Shown here: in pieces, positions 16,562 through 25,097 of the stretch | How the letters are laid out: the number at the start of each line of letters is the position of its first letter | How positions within the stretch are numbered: the first letter of the stretch is position 1 | Source of the DNA: JALZOC01 sp035758845 | Lineage (GTDB): Bacteria > Acidobacteriota > Vicinamibacteria > Vicinamibacterales > 2-12-FULL-66-21 | Assembly: GCA_035758845.1 (NCBI GenBank) | Contig: DASTVZ010000012.1 | Location: 1 to 64,000 of the forward strand | Direction: 5' to 3' | Length of the DNA: 64,000 bases | Position numbers and translations under genes: made by a program | Notes under the pieces: model-generated | What the model was told of the DNA's origin: nothing | Database searches by the model: none | The model's input: only the letters and a program-made list of their open reading frames with translations

Positions 16562-18070
16562 GTGTCGCAGCGTCCTCAGGGGCGCGAGATCTTGCCGCCG
16601 TCAACACGAGACCGCACTCCGCTCCTCATCAGCTTGATGGCGTGCATCGCCGGGACTGCAGCGGCATTCCACTACTCTGGAGCAGGACTCGCGCTTGCGC
16701 ACTACGACGCGCGGGCCCATCTCGTCGTCGCCCGGCGGATTATCGACAGTCTGACGCCAGGGTGGCAGCAGATTGGGGCCGTGTGGCTACCGCTGCCGCA
16801 TCTCCTCAACATGCTTCCCGTCCAGATCGATGCGCTCTATCGGACCGGCGCGTCCGCGATCGCGATCTCGGTGCTCAGTATCGCGCTGGCTACGTGGGCG
16901 ATGTCGGAGGCGATTCGAAGAACGACAGGGTCGGCGGCTGGGGCGATCGCTGCAGCGGCGCTGCTGCTTCTGAATCCGAATGTGCTGTACCTGCAGAGCA
17001 CGCCGATGACCGAGCCTTTGCTGTTCGCTACGGTCATGGTCTCGATTGCGCTCACCGTGAGATGGCTGGAGGACATCAGCCAATCGCCAACGGCAGCAGG
17101 AACCGCGCTGGCGGCAGCGTGCCTGACGCGGTATGAGGGTTGGCCAATTGCTGCGGCGATTGTCGCGTTGGCGGTCGGCGTTTTGATCCGTCGGGGCGCG
17201 CCGATCAGGACGACGCTTGGCGCCGGTGCTCGGCTAACCGCCTATCCGGCCATTGCGATCGCGCTCTTCCTCGTCAACAGCCGCTGGACGGTCGGGTCGT
17301 GGTTTGTCACCAGCGGGTTCTTCGTCGCTGAAAACGTCGACGCATTGGCACATCCACTCGTCGCCTGGGATCAACTGCGAGAAGGCCTCTATCGACTCTC
17401 GGGCACGGCGTTGGTGTGGTCGGGATATGCGGGTACGATTCTGATCGTCATCGCATACGTCCGTTCGCGAACGAGAGCGCCGCTCGCCCTCATCCTCGCG
17501 CCGATCGCTGCTGCGGCGCTGCCCTTGAGCGCGTACGTCCAGGGACATCCATTCCGAATCCGTTATGACCTACCGCTCGTCGCCGCGTGTGCCGCGCTGG
17601 CAGGAGGTGGTATCGGCCTGCTCTGGCTCCGCATTCAACCGATCGCGGCAGCGCTGGTGATAACCGCCGCACTCGTTCAGGCACACCCACTGGACCCCGC
17701 TGCTCCCCTGATCGTTGAATCGCAACGCGACGCGGTCAACCAGAAGGGACGCGAGGCCGTGACTGCGTATCTCGTCCAGCACCGCGATGGACGAACGATC
17801 ATGATGAGCATGGGGTCGCTCGGCCACTACATGCACGATCTGTCCGCGCATGGATTTGTGATTCGCGACTTCCTGCACGAAGGTAACGGCGATATCTGGA
17901 ATTTCGCGATCACTGATCCGAAGGCCGTTGTCGGATGGATTGCGATCGAGGAGAAAGCGGAAGGAGGGGACGCGCTTTTCGTCGAGGCGCGCCGCCACCC
18001 CGCGTTCCTCGACGGCTTCATACGAGTCGCTGAGGGCGGCGGAGTGGCGCTCTATCGAAGGTTCTACTGA
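16562..18070 (+). CDS. GT-C type polytopic membrane protein
   Basis: A 502-residue protein with about ten to eleven spans and a GTG start. The first extracytoplasmic loop reads LAHYDARAHLVVARRI and GAVWLPLPHLL, the Asp/His arrangement of GT39-like transferases, and a small soluble domain closes the protein. It is probably a polyprenyl-phosphate-sugar dependent glycosyltransferase; the substrate is unknown. It is divergent from the DedA gene. The last codons run into the decanucleotide repeat array that fills the space to the convergent barrel gene. Confidence 0.65.
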   Translation: MSQRPQGREILPPSTRDRTPLLISLMACIAGTAAAFHYSGAGLALAHYDARAHLVVARRIIDSLTPGWQQIGAVWLPLPHLLNMLPVQIDALYRTGASAIAISVLSIALATWAMSEAIRRTTGSAAGAIAAAALLLLNPNVLYLQSTPMTEPLLFATVMVSIALTVRWLEDISQSPTAAGTALAAACLTRYEGWPIAAAIVALAVGVLIRRGAPIRTTLGAGARLTAYPAIAIALFLVNSRWTVGSWFVTSGFFVAENVDALAHPLVAWDQLREGLYRLSGTALVWSGYAGTILIVIAYVRSRTRAPLALILAPIAAAALPLSAYVQGHPFRIRYDLPLVAACAALAGGGIGLLWLRIQPIAAALVITAALVQAHPLDPAAPLIVESQRDAVNQKGREAVTAYLVQHRDGRTIMMSMGSLGHYMHDLSAHGFVIRDFLHEGNGDIWNFAITDPKAVVGWIAIEEKAEGGDALFVEARRHPAFLDGFIRVAEGGGVALYRRFY

Positions 18071-18146
18071 ATTCTAGGAGGTTCTACGAGCTTCGCGCGA
18101 ACTCTGCAGAACCAAGCAGCACCCTGACGAACCTTGAAAGAACCTA
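18056..18146 (+). repeat. Inverted arrays of 10/11-base repeats between convergent genes
   Basis: Four units resembling GGTTCTACNN (18061 onward) are followed by five or six units resembling GAACCNNNNN up to 18146, that is the same word in opposite orientation. The array could fold into a long imperfect hairpin serving both convergent genes. The GGTTCTAC word also recurs at 30182-30241. Confidence 0.6.
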
Positions 18147-18147
18147 T

Positions 18148-18891
18148 TTAGAACCGGATATGCATCGTGAAAAGTGCGTGCCATCCGCCAAGATCAATCT
18201 TGTCGCCCAGGAGTCCCGTCTCCGCGCGATCGATGTCGCCAGTGGCTTTCTGGAACTGCACTTCTCCACCGACGTCAAAGGCGTCGCCGATCGGCGCGCG
18301 GACACCGCCAAGGATTACTGGACCGACACCCCACCCGTCGGCCTTGAAGGTCGATCTGAAAATTGAATTGTCGGAAGCATCGACGAACTCACCGGTCTCC
18401 GACCAACGCCAGTTGAAAAACCCGACGCCGACGCCGACATACGGTTCGATGCTGCCGCGGCCGACAGGAAGAAACCGTATGGTGCCGGTGATTGGGGCAA
18501 TGCGGAACTTGAGGTCCTGCTCGATCTCCGAACCGTCGACGTTGACGAATCCGCGATAGACGCTGTCGACCCCGCGCTTATAGAAGCCGGCGCCAACCCC
18601 GCCTTCGAGGTACTTACCAAGACCGAACAGCCACTCGCCACTGAAGGTGAAGCCGTTGAAGTCGTTCACTTCGAAGATGAGATCGTCGAGGTCGCGTACG
18701 ATGACATCGCCGTCGACGCGGCCATCTTCACCCCTCGGAAAAAAGCCACCCAGCGTGACGCCGACCGCGTTGCGATGATCAGAGGAAGAGACCCGGCTGA
18801 TTTGTGCGGACGCCGAGGCAGGCGCGAGCAGGACTATCATCGCCGCTAGTCCAACCGCGCACTGAACACCGCGCCGTAATCCAGTCAACAT
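18148..18891 (-). CDS. Outer-membrane beta-barrel protein (OmpW/porin-like size)
   Basis: A 247-residue protein. The start at 18891 has AGGAG eight bases upstream and opens a clear signal peptide ending ASASAQ; 28 upstream codons in the longest frame only translate octanucleotide repeats. The mature part alternates hydrophobic and polar residues in about eight strands (VGVTLGGFFP, GFTFSGEWLFGLG, GVGAGFYKRG, IEPYVGVGVGFFNW) and ends ALFTMHIRF with the terminal Phe recognised by the Bam machinery. It is therefore an eight-stranded barrel of the outer membrane. Ligand and function are not visible. Confidence 0.75.
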   Translation of the reverse strand: MLTGLRRGVQCAVGLAAMIVLLAPASASAQISRVSSSDHRNAVGVTLGGFFPRGEDGRVDGDVIVRDLDDLIFEVNDFNGFTFSGEWLFGLGKYLEGGVGAGFYKRGVDSVYRGFVNVDGSEIEQDLKFRIAPITGTIRFLPVGRGSIEPYVGVGVGFFNWRWSETGEFVDASDNSIFRSTFKADGWGVGPVILGGVRAPIGDAFDVGGEVQFQKATGDIDRAETGLLGDKIDLGGWHALFTMHIRF

Positions 18892-18911
18892 GGAGAGACT
18901 CCTAAATAATT

Positions 18912-18999
18912 GGCGAATCGGTGAATTGGTGAGTTGCCGAATCCGCGGACATACCACCGAAAATCGCTTCACCAATTCACAAACTCACGAATTCACCAA
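18912..18999 (+). repeat. Inverted octanucleotide arrays upstream of the barrel gene
   Basis: Four units (GGCGAATC, GGTGAATT, GGTGAGTT, GCCGAATC) at 18912-18943 and four units of the complementary word (TTCACCAA, TTCACAAA, CTCACGAA, TTCACCAA) at 18968-18999, separated by 24 bases. A long hairpin is possible in the leader of the barrel gene. Confidence 0.75.
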
Positions 19000-19122
19000 T
19001 TTCACTGCTGAGCGGGTCAGCATGAACAATGCCACGATGTCGGATGAAAACGTGCCAACTTCAAACAGAGCAGGGATGGAGTATGTCTAATCACGTGGTC
19101 AGATCGTCCTAAGAAAGAGAAA
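19000..19122. other. Intergenic space without recognised feature
   Basis: A short open frame at 19021-19090 would give 22 residues but has no ribosome binding site or recognisable peptide. Nothing else was seen between the octanucleotide arrays and the dispersed element at 19123. Confidence 0.5.
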
Positions 19123-19213
19123 GCGCCTGCGGCCCGAGCGAGCGGCCGGAGGGAAGCGACGCGTAGCGGCGCCCGCGAGCGAGAGCGCGTGGGGGTGGGG
19201 CCTCACGCGCACT
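19123..19213 (+). repeat. GC-rich dispersed leader element, copy A
   Basis: It begins GCGCCTGCGGCCCGAGCGAG, passes through GCGCCCGCGAGCGAGAGCG, and ends in a hairpin (19185-19194 with 19201-19210, one G-T pair) followed by ACTGATTAATG. It is nearly identical to copy B at 31390. This copy lies behind the stop of the phosphatase gene rather than before a start codon in its own orientation. Confidence 0.75.
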
Positions 19214-19229
19214 GATTAATGTAGACAGC

Positions 19230-20039
19230 TCACCGTCCCTTCAAAAACGCTTGAATCACCTGAACCATGGCGTCATGGATATGACCGTTGGTGGCGATCA
19301 GGTTTCCCGCACGCGAACTATACGGACCTCCCGCGAGATCCGTCACTCGTCCGCCTGCCTCCTGAATGATGAGCGCACCGGCCGCGACGTCCCAGGGGTG
19401 AAGCGACTCCTCCCAGAAGCCGTCGAGACGGCCGGCAGCGACGTAACAGAGATCAATCGCGGCAGATCCAAGACGCCTCACTGCGCGCGAGACCTTGAGG
19501 AACTCGCCGAACAGTCCGACGAGCGCCTCCGCGTCGCGTTGCACGCTGTAGGGAAATCCTGTGCAGAGAAGTGAATCGATCAGCGTGGTCGCGCTCGATA
19601 CGCGCAGCGGCGCACCGTTCAACCACGCACCATGCCCGCGCTCGGCGGTGTACAGCTCGCGCCGGCTCGGATCGTAGATCGCCGCGACCGACGGTTCACC
19701 GCGAATTTCGAGCGCCAGCGATGAACAGAAGATTGGCAGTCCGTGCGCGTAGTTGGTCGTCCCGTCGACGGGATCGAAGACCCAGCAGTACTCGGGGACG
19801 CTGTCGCGATCCTCGACGTCAGAAAACTCCTCCCCGAGCACGACGTGGGTCGGAAAACGTGATGCGATGAGCGCGCGGAATTCACGTTCGACGCGAAGAT
19901 CGATTTCAGTGACGAGATCGATCGCACCCTTCTTATCGACGCGCAGGTCGCTGCCGAAATGCGCCATCTGAATTTCACCGGCGCGGATGACCGACTCGAC
20001 TGCGGTAGCGAGAAAAACTGGAGGAAGAGGATCAGGCAC
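19230..20039 (-). CDS. Inositol monophosphatase family protein (SuhB-like)
   Basis: About 269 residues. The GTG at 20039 is used because it overlaps the upstream stop; codons before it translate antisense of the neighbour. Family signatures are present in order: VTEIDLRVE, LGEEFSD (metal-binding Glu), WVFDPVDGTTNYAHGLP (the DPxDGT metal site) and WDVAAGALIIQEAGG (second signature). These enzymes dephosphorylate inositol-1-phosphate or related sugar phosphates with magnesium. It is co-transcribed with the RsbW-like gene before it, with overlapping ends; the biological link is not obvious. Confidence 0.85.
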   Translation of the reverse strand: MPDPLPPVFLATAVESVIRAGEIQMAHFGSDLRVDKKGAIDLVTEIDLRVEREFRALIASRFPTHVVLGEEFSDVEDRDSVPEYCWVFDPVDGTTNYAHGLPIFCSSLALEIRGEPSVAAIYDPSRRELYTAERGHGAWLNGAPLRVSSATTLIDSLLCTGFPYSVQRDAEALVGLFGEFLKVSRAVRRLGSAAIDLCYVAAGRLDGFWEESLHPWDVAAGALIIQEAGGRVTDLAGGPYSSRAGNLIATNGHIHDAMVQVIQAFLKGR

Positions 20040-20475
20040 CGGTTGCCAGTTTCTTGACCATGCGCACTTCCATGCCGCCCTGCGCACCGCGCTGCAGCAC
20101 GACATCATCCATAAAGCTGCGCATGAAAAAGATGCCCCGGCCGCTCGATTTCAGGATGTTTTCCGGCGCGAGCGGGTCAGCCACCTCGTCGGGCTCGAAT
20201 CCTTCACCCTGATCGACGACACGGACGACCAGTTCGCGAGGATCGGCGACCGGTGTGACGGCGAATTCGACGAGGACCATCTTCGCGAAGTCTTCCCGAT
20301 TGCCGTGTTTGATGGCGTTGATCACCGACTCGCGCACTGCAACGCCAATCCAATGAACTGTGTCCTCGTCCAAGCCTGCCAGCTGACCAATGCGGTCGCT
20401 GATGACCTGCACGAAGTCCACCATGTCGAACTTGCTGTGGATGTGAAGCCGGACCGTGCCGCCGCGTTTCAGCAT
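20032..20475 (-). CDS. RsbW-like anti-sigma regulatory ATPase (HATPase_c_2)
   Basis: A 147-residue protein from the ATG at 20475; 23 upstream codons are also open. It has only the GHKL ATP-binding fold: the N box is VAVRESVINAIKHGN, the G1 box VVDQGEGFEPDEV, and SSGRGIFFMRSFMDDV the G2 region. This is the arrangement of RsbW/SpoIIAB serine kinases that bind sigma factors or anti-sigma antagonists. No partner sigma factor or antagonist is encoded nearby. Its 3' end overlaps the inositol phosphatase gene. Confidence 0.8.
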   Translation of the reverse strand: MLKRGGTVRLHIHSKFDMVDFVQVISDRIGQLAGLDEDTVHWIGVAVRESVINAIKHGNREDFAKMVLVEFAVTPVADPRELVVRVVDQGEGFEPDEVADPLAPENILKSSGRGIFFMRSFMDDVVLQRGAQGGMEVRMVKKLATGA

Positions 20476-20660
20476 GCGGGAAGCACCCGCCCGCGTCGGC
20501 GGCAGTGATGCAAAGAGGCGCGGCCTGACGACCGCGCCCCCCAACGAAAAATGAAGCGCCCAGGGTTCGGTCCGGGCGCGGCAACGGTCTCTCGAGGCAC
20601 GCGAGTGAATAACATACTAAACCGGATCCCATCAAGAGTGCGAATGCTATAGTGCGGTTC

Positions 20661-21962
20661 ATGCTCCGCACGCCGGCCGATTCCGTGACAATTGCCCCTC
20701 AATCCCGCGCCTCCGGGCGTGTCCGCGTGCCGGGCGATAAATCCATTTCTCATCGATATGCGATGCTCGCCGCGCTTGCCGACGGCGAATCCGCCATCGC
20801 CGGCTTCTCGCCCGGTGCGGATTGCGCCGCCACCCTCGAGTGCTTGCGCGGCCTTGGTGTGACCATTCGGCGGACCGGCCCGGGGTCGATGACAATTTTG
20901 GGAAGGGGCGTCGGAGGTCTCCAGGCACCCTCGAGCGTCCTCGATGCCGTGAATTCCGGGACGACGATGCGCTTGCTGTCGGGGATCGTCGCCGGACATC
21001 CCTTCCGAACCGTGATCACCGGAGACGCGTCGCTGCAACGCCGGCCGATGCGCCGCGTCATCGATCCGTTGACGAAGATGGGCGCACGGATTGAGGCACG
21101 GGATGGCCGTCCGCCGCTGACCATCGACGGCGGATCGCTGCACGGAATTACCCACGAACCGCAGGTACCGAGCGCACAGGTCAAGAGCGGCGTACTGCTT
21201 GCCGGACTGCACGCATCCGGCCGCACGCGTGTTGCCGAGGTGATCCCGACCCGAGATCACACCGAACGTGCACTCGAAGCATTCGGCGTCAAAGTGATCC
21301 GCGATGGCAGGGGTGTCGAGGTCGAGGGTGGACAACGCCTCCAGCCGCAAACGCTCATCGTTCCCGGCGACATCTCTGGGGCGGCATTCTGGGCCGCGCT
21401 TGCCGGCGGCACGCCGAGGGGGTCGATTCATGTCGATGGCGTTGGTCTCAATCTCTCGCGGATCGCGGTGCTCGAAGTGCTGCGCCGTGCCGGCGTTCGC
21501 GTTGATTTTTCAAGCGACGAGGAGCGCGCCGGCGAGCCGGCCGGCACCGTCAGGTTTTCGTTCGCGGACTGCGAAAGCTTCACCGTCGATCGGGACGAAG
21601 TGCCGCTCGTCATCGACGAAATTCCGGCACTCGCCGCACTGGCCGCGATGATGCCAGCGGGACGGACGTTCACCGTTCGCGGCGCCGGTGAATTGCGCGT
21701 CAAGGAAAGCGATCGGATCTCGTCACTGGCCGCGGGATTCCGCGCGCTCGGCGCGCAGGTCGAAGAATATGACGACGGGTTCACGCTCGAAGCGCGGCCG
21801 CTCAGAGGCGGCGCGGTCGACGCCGCCGGCGATCATCGTCTGGCGATGGCATTCGCGATTGCCGCCACGCGCGCGGCGGGATCCACCACGATCAGCGGTG
21901 CGTCGTCGGTCGACGTTTCGTATCCCGGGTTCTTCGACGAGCTCGCGCGGCTCACACGGTGA
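20661..21962 (+). CDS. aroA: 3-phosphoshikimate 1-carboxyvinyltransferase (EPSP synthase)
   Basis: A 433-residue cytoplasmic enzyme joining shikimate-3-phosphate and phosphoenolpyruvate in aromatic amino acid synthesis. Signatures: VPGDKSISHRYAMLAALADG with the substrate-binding Lys and Arg, DAVNSGTTMRLLSG, GDASLQRRPM, and the late GELRVKESDRI. ATG 20661 is preferred over GTG 20652. A TATAGT box ends only seven bases before the ATG, so the message may be leaderless. It overlaps the shikimate kinase gene (GTGA), giving two consecutive pathway steps in one transcript in reverse order. Confidence 0.95.
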   Translation: MLRTPADSVTIAPQSRASGRVRVPGDKSISHRYAMLAALADGESAIAGFSPGADCAATLECLRGLGVTIRRTGPGSMTILGRGVGGLQAPSSVLDAVNSGTTMRLLSGIVAGHPFRTVITGDASLQRRPMRRVIDPLTKMGARIEARDGRPPLTIDGGSLHGITHEPQVPSAQVKSGVLLAGLHASGRTRVAEVIPTRDHTERALEAFGVKVIRDGRGVEVEGGQRLQPQTLIVPGDISGAAFWAALAGGTPRGSIHVDGVGLNLSRIAVLEVLRRAGVRVDFSSDEERAGEPAGTVRFSFADCESFTVDRDEVPLVIDEIPALAALAAMMPAGRTFTVRGAGELRVKESDRISSLAAGFRALGAQVEEYDDGFTLEARPLRGGAVDAAGDHRLAMAFAIAATRAAGSTTISGASSVDVSYPGFFDELARLTR

Positions 21963-22456
21963 CGGCGGACAAGATCTATCTCGTTGGATTCATGGCGGCG
22001 GGCAAGACGACTGTCGCGCGGATACTGGCTGAACGGCTCGGATGGCGCGCCGAGGACATCGACGAGCTGATTGAGGCGCGCGAACGGCGGACTGTGGCCG
22101 AGATTTTTGCAAGGAGCGGCGAATCGTACTTTCGTTCGATCGAGCGCGAGATCCTGCGGCTCCTCCTTCCCCTTCGACACTGCGTGGTGGCGACTGGCGG
22201 CGGAACCTTCATGGATCCCGAAAATCGCGCCGCGATCGTCATGGACGGAGTGTCGGTTTGGCTCGACGTACCGCTTGAAGAACTGGTGGCCAGGATGCCG
22301 GCCGACGGCCGACGGCCGCTCGCCGCAGATCGCGCGCAGATGGAGCGGCTGTTTGCGGCGCGGCAGGTCGCATACGCCTACGCACAACTTCGGGTCGACG
22401 CGAGCGGCGCGCATCCAGAGGCGATCGCTGAGCGCATACTCGAAGCGGTCAGCTGA
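21959..22456 (+). CDS. aroK: Shikimate kinase
   Basis: A 165-residue P-loop kinase: VGFMAAGKTTVAR is the Walker A, WRAEDIDELIE carries the Asp pair for shikimate and metal, and VVATGGGTFMDPENR is the characteristic GGG loop. RRPL fits the lid. It phosphorylates shikimate at O3. The GTG start overlaps the aroA stop by four bases, consistent with translational coupling. Length is usual for the family. Confidence 0.92.
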   Translation: MTADKIYLVGFMAAGKTTVARILAERLGWRAEDIDELIEARERRTVAEIFARSGESYFRSIEREILRLLLPLRHCVVATGGGTFMDPENRAAIVMDGVSVWLDVPLEELVARMPADGRRPLAADRAQMERLFAARQVAYAYAQLRVDASGAHPEAIAERILEAVS

Positions 22457-22468
22457 ACGAAGACCGCT

Positions 22469-23212
22469 GTGCGCTATCTCATTCTCTCGGACATTCACGC
22501 CAACATCGACGCGCTCGAGGCGGTGCTCGAGGCAGCACCCGCCGAAACGTGGGATCGCGTCCTCGTCCTCGGCGATCTGGTCGGCTACGGCGCCGAACCA
22601 TCGGCCGTGATCGATCGCGTCCGGTCGCTGAATCCGCTGGCCACCATCCGTGGCAATCACGACAAGGCGGCGTGCGGAGTCGAAGACGGCAGCTCCTTCA
22701 ACTACGTGGCGCGCCTTGCCGCTCAATGGACCTTCGAGATGCTGTCGCCCGAGGATCGCGAGTACCTACGAGCGCTGCCACAGGGCCCAATGTCGATCGA
22801 CGAAGCGATCGAGATCTGCCACGGGGCGCCGTTCGACGAGGATCACTACATATTCGACGCGGAAGACGCGAGCCATGCACTCGACTCCGCCGCGAGGCCG
22901 GTGTGCCTGTTCGGCCACACGCATCTACCGGTCGTGTTTCGACGGAATCCCAACATCTTCGACGGCTTCCTCCCTGAAGGACCGAACGAGACGCTGGTGC
23001 AGATCGAAGGCGGCCTGAATTACCTGATCAATGTCGGCTCGGTCGGACAACCACGCGACGGCGATCCGCGCGCGGCGTTTGGTATCTACGATTCGTCCGG
23101 TCCGTCGGTGCTGATTCGAAGGGTTGAATATTCCGTGCAGGCGGCTCAGCGGCGGATACTCGACGCAGGACTCCCAGCGAGTCTCGCCAACAGGCTCGGT
23201 ATCGGGAGGTAG
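22469..23212 (+). CDS. Calcineurin-like metallophosphoesterase (YfcE/MJ0936-like)
   Basis: A 247-residue protein with the metal-site motifs in order: LSDIHANIDAL (Asp and His), LGDLVGYGAEP (Asp), TIRGNHDKA (Asn and His), and LFGHTHLPVVF followed by NVGSVGQPRDGDPRAAFGI. The family cleaves phosphodiesters using two metal ions. The substrate is unknown. It lies 12 bases behind aroK on the same strand, probably in that operon, and faces the small membrane peptide gene at 23215. Confidence 0.88.
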   Translation: MRYLILSDIHANIDALEAVLEAAPAETWDRVLVLGDLVGYGAEPSAVIDRVRSLNPLATIRGNHDKAACGVEDGSSFNYVARLAAQWTFEMLSPEDREYLRALPQGPMSIDEAIEICHGAPFDEDHYIFDAEDASHALDSAARPVCLFGHTHLPVVFRRNPNIFDGFLPEGPNETLVQIEGGLNYLINVGSVGQPRDGDPRAAFGIYDSSGPSVLIRRVEYSVQAAQRRILDAGLPASLANRLGIGR

Positions 23213-23214
23213 GT

Positions 23215-23373
23215 TTAGGGATTGCGTTTGGCGCGCTCTTCTCTCCTTCGAAGTTCCGCGCCGAACGCGTCCTGCGCCGCACGCGAACCCAGGATCCAAC
23301 CAATCACGACGCCGATCAGCAGCACCGCGGGAATGAAGATCAGGTGCGCCGACGTCATGTTCGAGAAGTTCAT
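23215..23373 (-). CDS. 52-residue single-pass membrane peptide at the end of the ccm operon
   Basis: The ATG overlaps the CcmD stop as ATGA, and the frame runs 52 codons to TAA. It encodes a short polar N-terminus, one hydrophobic span (LIFIPAVLLIGVVIGWILG, residues about 11-29), and a charged tail rich in Arg and Glu. The size and layout resemble CcmD-like or cytochrome oxidase accessory peptides, but a separate CcmD is already encoded just before. The strict coupling and good membrane segment argue that it is real. Function unknown. Confidence 0.65.
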   Translation of the reverse strand: MNFSNMTSAHLIFIPAVLLIGVVIGWILGSRAAQDAFGAELRRREERAKRNP

Positions 23374-23645
23374 CGCCGCTGACCTGCGGCAAGGCGTCGG
23401 CTGACGTCCGCCAGTTCACGCTCTGCTTGAGTCAGACGGCTCCAAATCGACCAGAGATAGCCAAGGACCAGCAGCCATACCACCGCATACGCGATGATCA
23501 CGAGCGGCGCGGCCGGCAGCTGTTCCTGCCCCGGCAAGCTGCTCGCGGGGACGAATCCTTCCGGTGGCGACGGCGGCTGCTGCAGTGCGAACGAAGGCAG
23601 CGCGACGAGAATAAAGGCAAACGACAAGGATAAGAGGCGTCTCAT
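23370..23645 (-). CDS. CcmD-family heme exporter accessory protein
   Basis: A 91-residue protein. An N-terminal signal-like segment (LSFAFILVALPSFA) is followed by a Pro-rich stretch and then the CcmD-type core: PLVIIAYAVVWLLVLGYLW, next to a charged coiled helix (RLTQAERELADVSRRL). CcmD stabilises the CcmABC complex and helps release holo-CcmE. Proteobacterial CcmD proteins are shorter and lack the signal-like segment. Its position directly behind ccmC supports the call. Confidence 0.75.
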   Translation of the reverse strand: MRRLLSLSFAFILVALPSFALQQPPSPPEGFVPASSLPGQEQLPAAPLVIIAYAVVWLLVLGYLWSIWSRLTQAERELADVSRRLAAGQRR

Positions 23646-23647
23646 TG

Positions 23648-24304
23648 TTAATCCTCGAGCGAAAGATAGAGTTCATCGACCGAGGCGCGCACGGTCTCGA
23701 GTCTCACACGCGCGGCAAGCAGGACGGCGAACAGTCCCACAAACGCGAGGGAGCACAGCAGAAACGGAATGCCCATCGACGGCTCCAGCGTCATGACGAC
23801 GGAGGTTTTCGGATGGACCGTTCGCCACACGTTGACCGACCAGTAAACGAACGGCACGTTCGCCATTCCAAAGAGCGCGAGCACGGCCGAAAGCTTCTCG
23901 GACCCAGCGCCGCCATACTTTCGGAGGAGCAAATAGGCAACGAACACGAGCCACATGACGAGTGCGGAAGTTAATCGCGCATCCCACTGCCACCATACGC
24001 CCCATGCTTTGCGGCCCCACAGCGGACCGGTGATGAGCCCCATCAGGCCGAATACCACCGCCAGCTCTGCCGCAGCCAGCGCGACGCGATCCGCATCCTT
24101 TCGGCCAGCAAAGATCACTATCGCACCCGCGATACCACAGACCATCGCCGCCAGGAACATCGCAATCCACGCCGGCACGTGAAAGTAAAAGATCTTCTGT
24201 ACGAGTCCCATCGTCGACTCGTACGGCGCGTTCTGGATTGCGAACGGAGCGTAGGCAAACAACGCAGCGGTGACGATGAGCAGTGGAGTAAAGAGTTTCT
24301 TCAC
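23648..24304 (-). CDS. ccmC: Cytochrome c maturation protein CcmC (heme handling)
   Basis: A 218-residue protein with six membrane spans and the tryptophan-rich heme-handling motif WGVWWQWDARLTS facing the periplasm, flanked by conserved histidines (FYFHVPAW on one side). CcmC loads heme onto CcmE. The start is a GTG at 24304. It is preceded by AGAAGAGGA, which is the 3' tail of the dispersed hairpin element filling the ccmB-ccmC space. It is followed by the CcmD gene with a two-base gap. Confidence 0.9.
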   Translation of the reverse strand: MKKLFTPLLIVTAALFAYAPFAIQNAPYESTMGLVQKIFYFHVPAWIAMFLAAMVCGIAGAIVIFAGRKDADRVALAAAELAVVFGLMGLITGPLWGRKAWGVWWQWDARLTSALVMWLVFVAYLLLRKYGGAGSEKLSAVLALFGMANVPFVYWSVNVWRTVHPKTSVVMTLEPSMGIPFLLCSLAFVGLFAVLLAARVRLETVRASVDELYLSLED

Positions 24305-24320
24305 GAAGGTGTCCTCTTCT

Positions 24321-24399
24321 CACTGCGCGTGGGGCCCCACCCCCACGCGCTGCTGCTCGCGGGCTCGAAGACTCGCCGCTCGCAGCGTCCGCAGGCGCC
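24321..24399 (-). repeat. GC-rich dispersed leader element, copy C (between ccmB and ccmC)
   Basis: On the minus strand it reads from GGCGCCTGCGG at the ccmB stop to a perfect 10-bp hairpin (24350-24341 with 24334-24325), then AGTGAGAAGAGGA, ending in the ribosome binding site of ccmC. The arrangement matches copy B before the DUF721 gene. Confidence 0.75.
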
Positions 24400-25097
24400 T
24401 ACTCAGTCATTGCCGGTTCGAACGTCCAAAGCGCCAAGGTGATGAACACGATATCGAAAAAGACGAGCATCGAGAGCCACATGCGCGCGATTGGAAGATC
24501 CGCTTGAGGTTGCAGCAGCGCGGCTGTGCCGCGAACCCCCGCGATGATCACGGGAATTGTAATCGGATACAGCAGGATCGGCAGTAGTACGTCCCGGCTA
24601 CGGGCACGCACGAGCATCGCGGCGAAAAGCGTTCCCACCGCCGCGAATCCAACCGTCCCTGTCGCCAGCAACAGGCCCATCAGCAGGGGGTGCGCGAAGA
24701 GTGGTGCGACGAACATCAATGCGACCAGCGGTGTCACAATCACCTCGACCGCAGCCAACAGGAGAAGCACACCGACAAGCTTTCCGACATACAGCGCCGG
24801 ACGATCCATCGGCGCGAGCATCAGAGCGCGCAGCGTATCGTTCTGCCGTTCGCGTTCGAAAGTACGACCCAGGGCGAGCGTGCCGGAGAAAGCAATGGCG
24901 ATCCACAGAATACCGGCCGCCGCATCATCAACCGCGATGCCCTCGCGCACAAACCCGAACGCAAAGACCAGGACGCAGGCAACCGCGAAGAACAGCGTCG
25001 TGTAGACGACTTCGCGGCTGCGGAGTTCGATCAGCAGATCCTTTCGCGTGACCAGCCAGACGGTCTCGACAAACGATGGCCGGCGCTCAGGACTCAC
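24399..25097 (-). CDS. ccmB: Heme exporter permease CcmB
   Basis: A 232-residue protein with about six membrane spans. VTRKDLLIELRSREVVYTTLFF and FERERQNDTLRALMLAPMDRPALYVGK are the cytoplasmic segments typical of CcmB, the membrane subunit that with CcmA drives release of heme-loaded CcmE. The GTG at 25097 is used; 45 upstream codons in the longest frame are the antisense of ccmA's end. It overlaps ccmA by 11 bases. Confidence 0.9.
   Translation of the reverse strand: MSPERRPSFVETVWLVTRKDLLIELRSREVVYTTLFFAVACVLVFAFGFVREGIAVDDAAAGILWIAIAFSGTLALGRTFERERQNDTLRALMLAPMDRPALYVGKLVGVLLLLAAVEVIVTPLVALMFVAPLFAHPLLMGLLLATGTVGFAAVGTLFAAMLVRARSRDVLLPILLYPITIPVIIAGVRGTAALLQPQADLPIARMWLSMLVFFDIVFITLALWTFEPAMTE

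Noticed and set aside
19021..19090. Small plus-strand open frame MNNATMSDENVP...
   Set aside because: No ribosome binding site, no hydrophobic or recognisable feature, and it lies among repeats.
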